From Anaerolineales bacterium UBA5069 (GTDB lineage: Bacteria; Chloroflexota; Anaerolineae; Caldilineales; Caldilineaceae), in NCBI GenBank assembly GCA_002415895.1, contig DIAV01000031.1, positions 8,174 to 13,206 on the forward strand: 5,033 nucleotides of DNA, read 5' to 3'. Positions 1-4,545 of the stretch are shown here, piece after piece. The position numbers and the translations under genes are program-made. The notes under the pieces are model-generated. The model saw only the letters and a program-made list of their open reading frames with translations, was not told where the DNA came from and did no database searches. Position 1 is the first letter of the stretch; each line of letters begins with the position of its first letter.

Positions 1-409
1 GCGCCAGCTTGAGTGGGATGCCGTTTTCCTGGCCCTGCATATGTTCAGAGACAATGTCCTCGGGCACAGCGCGCAGGCGAAAGAGCGCGGCCAGCAAGCG
101 TGAGAGGATGCGGTGCTCATCCAGCGGGTCTTTGGCCCACGCCGTAACGAGGTAAAAAAGGTCAAACCGCAGGCCATGGTGGAGGACCCGGGCCACGTCG
201 CCGTTGCGTGTATCCTGAAAAGCAGGACCCGGCGTGCGCAGCCTGGTGTTTTCGCGAATGTCGCGCAGAAAGAGGTTGACTGTGGGGCGGCTCAACCGCG
301 CCGACCACTCGCGTTTGGGCTGATCAAAGGCAATGTCCACTTCATTGTCGCGAATGGGTAATTCGCGCACAAGGAAGTCGCGCAGGGCATCGTCAAGTTG
401 ATCAATCAC
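1..409 (-). CDS. DUF4255 / Pvc16-type contractile injection system protein, N-terminal part (runs off left edge)
   Basis: The first 136 codons are visible and the gene continues beyond base 1. The product opens with IDQLDDALRDFLVREL, followed by EVDIAFDQPKREWSARL and then SRPTVNLFLRDIREN (about residues 40-54). A second block, LRFDLFYLVTAWAKDPLDEH (80-99), leads into a helical stretch with LLAALFRLRAVPEDI. These blocks are the hallmark of the DUF4255 / Pvc16 N-terminal family, encoded in extracellular contractile injection system (eCIS) loci and thought to act as a cap or sheath-terminating protein of the particle; that role is family knowledge, not something visible here. The chosen start is GTG at 409-407, with a GAGG motif 7 nt upstream; family members begin with this same MID-like N-terminus. 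No in-frame ATG precedes it. The N-terminal domain is intact with no frameshift; the C-terminal part cannot be judged. It lies 240 bp downstream of the DUF4157 gene on the same strand. Confidence 0.86.
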   Translation of the reverse strand, partial: MIDQLDDALRDFLVRELPIRDNEVDIAFDQPKREWSARLSRPTVNLFLRDIRENTRLRTPGPAFQDTRNGDVARVLHHGLRFDLFYLVTAWAKDPLDEHRILSRLLAALFRLRAVPEDIVSEHMQGQENGIPLKLA

Positions 410-649
410 GCGTGCGCCTCGCTTGCCACATTTGCACCCATTGCACGCCGGCCGCTACAAAGCGCTTGCGACATAAAAAACCCGACTGTCTGCACCCCGT
501 TGGGTACGCGCAGCCCGGCATATGGTGCTTGCTGAATACCGACAAGCAGGCGAGTCAAGTCATATCCTACAATCGCAATGGCCACAGGCGGGGGGTGGCT
601 TTCCAGGATGCAAGGAACGATCAAGAGCTGCACGCGAACAGCCAGTCAC
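410..649. other. Intergenic gap between the DUF4157 and Pvc16-like genes
   Basis: These 240 bp separate two same-strand genes. I see no convincing gene and no good sigma-70 promoter for the downstream gene; a TTGACT is present but the nearest -10-like hexamer is only about 14 bp away. The one notable structure is a terminator-like hairpin at 475-505. A 75-codon minus-strand frame (633-406, GTG start) ends in a 4-nt GTGA overlap with the Pvc16-like start. It has no ribosome binding site, no recognisable sequence and contains the terminator-like hairpin, so I do not call it a gene. Confidence 0.6.
475..505 (-). terminator. Possible weak intrinsic terminator after the DUF4157 gene
   Basis: Read on the minus strand, ACCCAAC (505-499) can pair with GTCGGGT (486-480) with one A-C mismatch across a 12-nt loop. 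The stem is followed at once by a run of T (six including the stem's last base). The stem is short and imperfect, so it may only attenuate read-through into the Pvc16-like gene. The position, about 145 bp past the DUF4157 stop codon, is plausible but not close. Confidence 0.35.
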
Positions 650-1534
650 TTATGCAAATGTTGCGCCAAAAAAGAGTTCATGCGACGCGCGCTTGCGCTG
701 CAAAGCGTTGGGCAGGCGCTTGGCGCGCACACTGGCCGCGCCCTGCTGTACAACGTGTGTCAGTTCATGCGCCAGCAACTCCTTGCCCTGCGCAGTGCCG
801 GGGTTATATTCCCCCGATCGAAAAAAGATGTCGCTGCCGGTTGTAAAGGCGCGCGCGTTGAGGCTGCGGTTCAGCGCATCGGACTGCGGATCAGTGTGAA
901 TACGCACGCCGCCAAAGTCGGAGCCCATCGCGCTCTCCAGGCCGGTGCGCGCTGCGCTCTCCAGCGCGCTGCCGCCCGCACGCGCACGCTGAATCTGCGC
1001 TTCCAGCGCAGGGTCAATTGCGGCGGGTGCGGGGCCGGCACTATGCTTTGCCTGTAGTTCTTCCTCCTCTTCCGGGCCGGCGCGCTGCACCGTGGCGAGC
1101 GCGGGCTTCATTTGCAGCTCTTCTTCCTCTTCCGGGCCGGCGCGCTGCACTGTGCCCGGCGCGGCCTTCATTTGCAGCTCTTCTTCCTCTTCCTGCCGCT
1201 GCACGGGCTGTCCCTGCGCCGCATCCATGGATTGCACCACGCGCGACGCGACGCTGTCAGCCTCGCGCTCGTAGACATCATCAACGGGACCCAGGGTTAG
1301 CCTGGGCTGCACCACAAGGCGCGCGCGCTGAACCACAGAGGCAGGGTGCGCGAGCATGGCCGCACTCTCGCCGCGCGCTGCCGTCGCGTAGCCCAGTGCG
1401 CGGTTGCCAAAAGCGCGCTGCATCATGTCTGCAGGCGCGACCTCTGCTGCGCGCCCTGCCGGTGTGCGCAGCAGCCGTTGCGCGTCACTGTGCGCCTTCC
1501 GATTCTCCATGCCTTGCGTCTGGATCGTCGCCAT
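650..1534 (-). CDS. DUF4157 putative zinc metallopeptidase with acidic tandem repeats, eCIS-associated
   Basis: This 294-residue protein ends in a DUF4157 domain (about residues 199-265): LESAMGSDFGGVRIHTD, then ARAFTTGSDIFF, then KELLAHELTHVVQQG. HELTH (256-260) is an HExxH zinc-binding and catalytic motif. The N-terminal half carries LGPVDDVYEREADSVA (81-96), the motif that often precedes DUF4157, and several VQR or LQR tripeptides. Residues 115-163 are a 20-residue acidic repeat (EEEEELQMK...VQRAGP), 2.4 copies. No signal peptide or membrane segment is seen. Only about 30 basic residues follow the domain, so no C-terminal toxin domain is attached, unlike many DUF4157 proteins. The family is frequent in eCIS loci and in toxin-like proteins; peptidase activity is inferred from the motif. 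ATG at 1534 is chosen because AGGGA lies 8 nt upstream; M9 has no comparable site. The gene has its own strong promoter and lies between the ATPase and Pvc16-like genes. Confidence 0.93.
   Translation of the reverse strand: MATIQTQGMENRKAHSDAQRLLRTPAGRAAEVAPADMMQRAFGNRALGYATAARGESAAMLAHPASVVQRARLVVQPRLTLGPVDDVYEREADSVASRVVQSMDAAQGQPVQRQEEEEELQMKAAPGTVQRAGPEEEEELQMKPALATVQRAGPEEEEELQAKHSAGPAPAAIDPALEAQIQRARAGGSALESAARTGLESAMGSDFGGVRIHTDPQSDALNRSLNARAFTTGSDIFFRSGEYNPGTAQGKELLAHELTHVVQQGAASVRAKRLPNALQRKRASHELFFGATFA
1046..1192 (-). repeat. 60-bp tandem repeat (about 2.4 copies) encoding an acidic 20-residue motif
   Basis: The units lie at 1192-1133, 1132-1073 and a partial 1072-1046, in frame within the DUF4157 gene. 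Each full unit encodes five Glu, then LQMK, a variable AAPGT or PALAT stretch, then VQRAGP. The first two units share an identical 28-base run (1106-1133 and 1166-1193). The second and third share about 26 bases (1065-1090 and 1125-1150). Differences concentrate in the variable segment, and the period is exactly 60 bp. Confidence 0.95.
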
Positions 1535-1654
1535 GCAAACAATCCCTTCAGAAGCGCTGCCGGGCCAACCCGCATCAGAACGGCAATTTTTGGTTTTTTG
1601 TCTCGGGTGATGTGATTCGCGTGGTGTCGTGTAGTGGCGCGTGGCGAATGCTTA

Positions 1655-1690
1655 CATGTCAATTATAACGAGCTGAATTTGTAAAGTCAA
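1655..1690 (-). promoter_or_regulatory. Sigma-70-type promoter for the DUF4157 gene
   Basis: On the minus strand, TTGACT (1690-1685) and a perfect TATAAT (1667-1662) are separated by 17 bp. Transcription should begin near 1655, giving a leader of about 120 nt before the ATG at 1534. Five of six -35 bases match consensus and all six -10 bases do. It sits in the gap after the ATPase stop codon, so the DUF4157 gene can be transcribed independently of the ATPase. Confidence 0.88.
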
Positions 1691-1717
1691 CCGAATTGCG
1701 CCGCCCCCAACAGGAGG

Positions 1718-1733
1718 CTCAAGGTGACTTGAG
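1718..1733. promoter_or_regulatory. Perfect inverted repeat upstream of the DUF4157 promoter
   Basis: CTCAAG and CTTGAG form a perfect 6-bp inverted repeat around a 4-base centre. The centre lies about 70 bp upstream of the predicted transcription start and 28 bp upstream of the -35 box, a spacing compatible with an activator site. It has no T tract, so it does not look like an intrinsic terminator for the ATPase gene. The function is inferred only from position and symmetry. Confidence 0.4.
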
Positions 1734-1776
1734 GGCAGAATGGCTTCGTGTGGTGGGTGACTATAAGCTACTTCTG

Positions 1777-3957
1777 TCAGGAATAAAAATCGCTTTCATC
1801 GGTCAGCCTGCCCAGCTTCTGCAGTTCGCGTCGCGTGGCGTGCAACAGGTGCGCCATGGTGACGATACCCTCGTCGGCCACGGCAAAATAGGCGGCGGCC
1901 ACAATCACATTGCGAATGCTGCCGCCCGAGAACTTGAAGCGCCGTGCGAGCGCCGCAAGATCCACATCCTCTGCGCAGGGTGTATGTGCAGGGAAGAGTG
2001 CGCGCCAGATGCGCAGCCGCTGCGTTGCATCGGGGAAGGGGAAATCAATGACGCTGTGCAGGCGGCGCGTAAAGGCCTCGTCCAGATTGGCGCGCAGATT
2101 GGTGGCGAGGATGGTTACGCCGTCGTACGCCTCCATGCGCTGCAGGAGGTAGCTCGTTTCGATATTGGCGTAGCGGTCATGGGCATCCTTGACCTCCGAG
2201 CGCTTGCCAAAGACGGCGTCGGCTTCGTCAAAGAAGAGAATGGCGTTGCTGTTCTCCGCCTCTGTAAAGATCCGCTCGAGGTTCTTCTCGGTCTCGCCGA
2301 TGTACTTGCTGATCATCCCCGAGAGGTCGATCTTGTAGACATCCAGCCCCAGCGTGCGCGCCAGCACTTCGGCGGCCATCGTCTTGCCCGTGCCTGGCGG
2401 TCCGGCAAAGAGCGCCGAGACGCCATAGCTGGGCGCCAGTTTGCGCCCATAGCCCCATTCATCGAGCACCTGTGGGCGGCCGCGCACAGTTTGCAGCAGT
2501 TCGCGCAGGCGCGCCAGGTGATCGGCGGGCAGGATCAGGTCGTCCCAGTCATAGCGTGCGCTGAGCTTGCGCGCAAAGGTGCTCAGGCGGGGGCTGGAGT
2601 GTTCGCGTGCCGCGGTGAAGAGGTCGGCATTGTTGAGGGGGCGACCGGCTTGTGCGGCATAGTCCAGCGCCGATGCGATCATGTCCGTCATCTGGCGCGT
2701 GGTGAGGACGAAGCGCCCCGCAAGCGCGACGCTGTCGAGCGGCTCTGCGCTGGATAACTGCGCAAGCGTTGCACCCAGAAAATCGCGCCGCTGCACATAG
2801 GCGGGGGGCGGAAAGTCAATCCACGCCAGGCGGCGGCTGCGATCGCCTGCACGGGGCCGCCATTCACTTTCCGAGGCAATCGCCACCGGCCCGCCATGCG
2901 CGCAGAGTTTCTGCATGAAATGGGCGGGAGGCGCGCCTTCTTCAAGCAGCGCATCCCACCCCGCAAACGCGGCCACGCTGCCCGTCAGCAGCGCATCGCG
3001 CAGAAAAATGTCCAGCGTCATCGCAATGTCGGCAGCGGCGACCTTAAGCGCGGGCAGGTCCAGCATAAGCAGGGGTGCGCCCAGCGCGCGCGCAAACCAC
3101 GCCATGGCGTCGCGCTTGGCCGCGCCATCCTTGCCCGTGAGCACGATAAACGCATCCCCCGCGGCTGCCTGTGCCATGGCGACTGTTTGCGCGTCGTCAA
3201 AGTGCAGCGCGCCCAATTCGGTTGCGTTGGGCGCCGTCGCGGCAATGACCTCAACGTAGGGTTGCAGCGCGGGGCCAGGGTTGTAGCGCCCCAGCAGCCA
3301 GAAAACGATGGATGGCTCCACGCCCAGGGGCTGATTGAGCAGCACCGGTTGCAGCAGCCCCGGCTCGCCCACCTCTTCCAGCAGATGCAGGCGCAGCAAG
3401 GGCGCATCATTGCCCAGGTGCACCAGGTCGCGCAGCCGCTCAGGCCCGGGCGGGCTGAGCAGGTCAAGGATGAGGTTAGGCGTCGCGCGCCGGCGCGTCA
3501 TGTCATCATGCAGATAGCCATAAATGCGTTCGTAGCGCAGATCCAGTGCGGGCGCGAGGCAAATCAGCAGCGCGTCCAGCTCAAAGCGCGTCAGGTCACA
3601 CTGCAGCGCCAACTGTGCAAGGCGCGAACCGCCCGTCTCGTCGCTCTCCTGCACGACGTCGGCAATTTGTGCCTCAATCGCGCGCATGGCCTCGGCATAG
3701 GTATCGTCACCCGGTGGCGCATCCCCTTCGCGGCTTTCAGCGTCGGCGGCAAAGGTCTCGCCAAAGGGCTGTTGCAGTAGACTTTGCACATCGTTCATCG
3801 AGAAACCAAGACTCTGCACGGCGCGCGCGGGCGCGTCATCCCCATCGTCAAGCGACGGCAGCGCGTGCGCAAGGCGCGCCAGCCTGCGGTGAATGAGCAG
3901 GTCGAGCCGGGCAAGCTCCACATAGATATGGCGCAGGGTGGGGTCTGTTAGTGTCAT
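1777..3957 (-). CDS. AAA+ ATPase of contractile injection system type (Pvc15-like), degenerate plus active ATPase modules
   Basis: This 726-residue cytoplasmic protein begins with a helical N-terminal region (HIYVELARLDLLIHRRLARL at 11-30) typical of the large eCIS ATPases. Residues 250-400 look like a degenerate AAA module: IVLTGKDGAAKRDAM (271-285) sits where a P-loop would be but lacks GxxGxGKT, and AFAGWDALLEE stands in the Walker B position. The second module (about 475-715) is intact: Walker A GPPGTGKT (519-526), Walker B ILFFDEAD (573-580), sensor 1 ATN (618-620), arginine-finger candidates RR (631-632) and sensor 2 GGSIRN (678-683). Family knowledge places such ATPases in particle assembly, cargo loading or remodelling, with the exact role unsettled. 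The ATG at 3957 matches the family N-terminus, although no Shine-Dalgarno is visible; the next Met (54) would delete conserved sequence. It is the first gene of the minus-strand block, with its own promoter. Other CDC48/FtsH-like AAA proteins are the alternative, but the neighbours favour eCIS. Confidence 0.93.
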   Translation of the reverse strand: MTLTDPTLRHIYVELARLDLLIHRRLARLAHALPSLDDGDDAPARAVQSLGFSMNDVQSLLQQPFGETFAADAESREGDAPPGDDTYAEAMRAIEAQIADVVQESDETGGSRLAQLALQCDLTRFELDALLICLAPALDLRYERIYGYLHDDMTRRRATPNLILDLLSPPGPERLRDLVHLGNDAPLLRLHLLEEVGEPGLLQPVLLNQPLGVEPSIVFWLLGRYNPGPALQPYVEVIAATAPNATELGALHFDDAQTVAMAQAAAGDAFIVLTGKDGAAKRDAMAWFARALGAPLLMLDLPALKVAAADIAMTLDIFLRDALLTGSVAAFAGWDALLEEGAPPAHFMQKLCAHGGPVAIASESEWRPRAGDRSRRLAWIDFPPPAYVQRRDFLGATLAQLSSAEPLDSVALAGRFVLTTRQMTDMIASALDYAAQAGRPLNNADLFTAAREHSSPRLSTFARKLSARYDWDDLILPADHLARLRELLQTVRGRPQVLDEWGYGRKLAPSYGVSALFAGPPGTGKTMAAEVLARTLGLDVYKIDLSGMISKYIGETEKNLERIFTEAENSNAILFFDEADAVFGKRSEVKDAHDRYANIETSYLLQRMEAYDGVTILATNLRANLDEAFTRRLHSVIDFPFPDATQRLRIWRALFPAHTPCAEDVDLAALARRFKFSGGSIRNVIVAAAYFAVADEGIVTMAHLLHATRRELQKLGRLTDESDFYS

Positions 3958-3979
3958 GACGATTAGGGGCTGCGAGAAA

Positions 3980-3997
3980 GGATACCGGCGCGTATCC
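3980..3997. promoter_or_regulatory. Perfect inverted repeat at the ATPase transcription start (operator or leader hairpin candidate)
   Basis: GGATAC and GTATCC are separated by six bases (CGGCGC). The element spans the predicted transcription start of the ATPase gene, directly downstream of its -10 box. That is where a repressor would block initiation. Alternatively it forms a hairpin at the extreme 5' end of the mRNA. There is no T run after it, so termination is unlikely. Confidence 0.5.
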
Positions 3998-4031
3998 GCT
4001 TCATTCTAGCGATGCTCGCACTGCGGGTCAA
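3996..4031 (-). promoter_or_regulatory. Sigma-70-type promoter for the AAA+ ATPase gene
   Basis: On the minus strand, TTGACC (4031-4026) and TAGAAT (4008-4003) have a 17-bp spacer. Transcription is predicted near 3996, about 39 nt before the ATG at 3957. The match marks the 5' end of the eCIS transcription block, back to back with the hyp genes. Confidence 0.8.
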
Positions 4032-4048
4032 TTGGGCTTTGGTGCAAA

Positions 4049-4060
4049 GGGCGCGCGCCC
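4049..4060. promoter_or_regulatory. 12-bp perfect palindrome between the divergent promoters
   Basis: GGGCGCGCGCCC lies between the -35 box of the ATPase promoter and the -10 of the hypA promoter. Its centre is about 58 bp upstream of the ATPase start site and about 46 bp upstream of the hypA start site. GCGCGC words are common in this DNA, so the symmetry may be compositional; the GGG/CCC arms make it slightly less trivial. Confidence 0.25.
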
Positions 4061-4085
4061 AAATCAGGGCTGCATCCCTCATGCA

Positions 4086-4101
4086 TGGTATAATGATGGT
4101 T
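4086..4101 (+). promoter_or_regulatory. Extended -10 promoter for hypA-hypB
   Basis: A perfect TATAAT (4089-4094) is preceded by TGG, giving the extended -10 form TGnTATAAT. No acceptable -35 box is found 16-18 bp upstream, which is tolerated for extended -10 promoters. Transcription would start near 4101, about 42 nt before the hypA ATG. It drives the plus-strand genes away from the eCIS block. Confidence 0.7.
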
Positions 4102-4134
4102 CATGTGGGCGCTGCACACATGTGGCCCCATGAA
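4100..4134 (+). promoter_or_regulatory. Predicted hairpin in the hypA mRNA leader
   Basis: TTCATG (4100-4105) pairs with CATGAA (4129-4134), and GGGC (4107-4110) pairs with GCCC (4125-4128), leaving one bulged T and a 14-nt loop. The hairpin would begin at the predicted transcript start and end 8 nt before the hypA ATG. It occupies the place where a ribosome binding site would be, and none is recognisable. A role in translation or mRNA stability is inference. Confidence 0.45.
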
Positions 4135-4142
4135 GCCTACCC

Positions 4143-4487
4143 ATGCATGAGTTAGCCGTCACCCAAAACCTTGTGGATATTGCGCTGGATGCCGCCCGCA
4201 CTGCCGGCGCTGCACAGATCAGCGTCGTCCACGTCCAAATTGGCGCGCTCACCGGCATTGCGCCCGACTCTGTCCACTTCTACTTTGAGTTCCTCACACG
4301 CAACACCCTCGCCGCGGGCGCACACCTGGTGTTGACCATTGATCCCGCCAGGGCCACTTGTGGCGAATGTGGATCGGCCTTTGCCGTGGCCCCGCCGCTG
4401 GATCTCTGCTGCCCGCAGTGCGGCGGCGCACCCGCCAGCGTGACGGGCGGCAACGACCTGCTGGTGCAGAGCATTGAAGTGGACTGA
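4143..4487 (+). CDS. hypA: Hydrogenase/urease nickel metallochaperone HypA (HypA/HybF family)
   Basis: This 114-residue protein has the usual family length. It starts with MHELAVTQNLVDIAL: the conserved Met-His-Glu N-terminus, where His2 and Glu3 help bind nickel. The C-terminal half holds the structural zinc site as two CxxC pairs, CGEC (73-76) and CPQC (90-93); Cys89 is an extra neighbour. The middle segment VHVQIGALTGIAPDSVHFYFEF (29-50) is typical of the family. HypA works with HypB in the cytoplasm to deliver nickel to the large subunit of [NiFe]-hydrogenase, and in some bacteria to urease. The ATG is fixed by the conserved N-terminus although no Shine-Dalgarno is visible. hypB follows after 58 bp on the same strand, so the two are probably co-transcribed. 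No truncation or missing key residue is seen. Confidence 0.97.
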   Translation: MHELAVTQNLVDIALDAARTAGAAQISVVHVQIGALTGIAPDSVHFYFEFLTRNTLAAGAHLVLTIDPARATCGECGSAFAVAPPLDLCCPQCGGAPASVTGGNDLLVQSIEVD

Positions 4488-4545
4488 GGACCTTCTCTAA
4501 AAGCTGACTTTCAGCACGTTCGCTTCGTCTGGAGCCAATGCCGCT
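4488..4545 (+). other. hypA-hypB spacer
   Basis: This 58-bp spacer carries a small GCTGA-CTT-TCAGC inverted repeat (4503-4515), too weak and without a T run to act as a terminator. It also carries GGAG (4531-4534), 11 nt before the hypB start. I see no promoter in it, which favours one hypAB transcript. Confidence 0.5.

Larger units (their letters stand above)
4078..4151. repeat. Inverted repeat pair flanking the hypA promoter and overlapping its start codon
   Basis: CTCATGCATGG (4078-4088) and its exact reverse complement CCATGCATGAG (4141-4151) form an 11-bp perfect inverted repeat, extendable by TA/TA with one bulged base. Each arm contains the 8-bp palindrome CATGCATG, and the two palindromes are 62 bp apart, close to six helical turns. 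The left arm abuts the -10 box. The right arm contains the hypA start codon, where the sequence is partly fixed by the conserved Met-His-Glu. Confidence 0.6.

Noticed and set aside
406..633. Possible 75-residue minus-strand gene translationally coupled (GTGA) to the Pvc16-like gene
   Set aside because: It has no Shine-Dalgarno before its GTG start, no recognisable domain, and a terminator-like hairpin inside it. A single 4-nt overlap can arise by chance.
1046..1192. CRISPR-like repeats
   Set aside because: The repeats are contiguous, in frame with a 60-bp period and encode an acidic peptide; there are no unique spacers.
1018..1668. Plus-strand open frame (216 codons) covering the acidic repeat and the DUF4157 promoter
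   Set aside because: It is Arg/Pro/Ala-rich, antisense to a well-supported gene, and runs across that gene's promoter. The repeated LLPLPGRRAA pattern is only the complement of the 60-bp repeats.
1696..2757. Long plus-strand open frame (353 codons) opposite the ATPase gene
   Set aside because: It is antisense to the conserved C-terminal AAA module, has no recognisable domain, and its openness follows from GC-rich codon use of the real gene.
2896..3780. Plus-strand open frame (294 codons) opposite the ATPase N-terminal half
   Set aside because: The composition is Gln/Arg/Ala-rich and low in structure, as expected for the complement of a GC-rich gene, with no family motif and no promoter.
4049..4060. 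GGGCGCGCGCCC as a firm regulatory site
   Set aside because: GCGCGC words are very common throughout this DNA, so the palindrome may be compositional; it is listed only as a low-confidence feature.
4503..4515. Terminator between hypA and hypB
   Set aside because: The stem is only 5 bp with a 3-nt loop and no T run, so it should not stop transcription.
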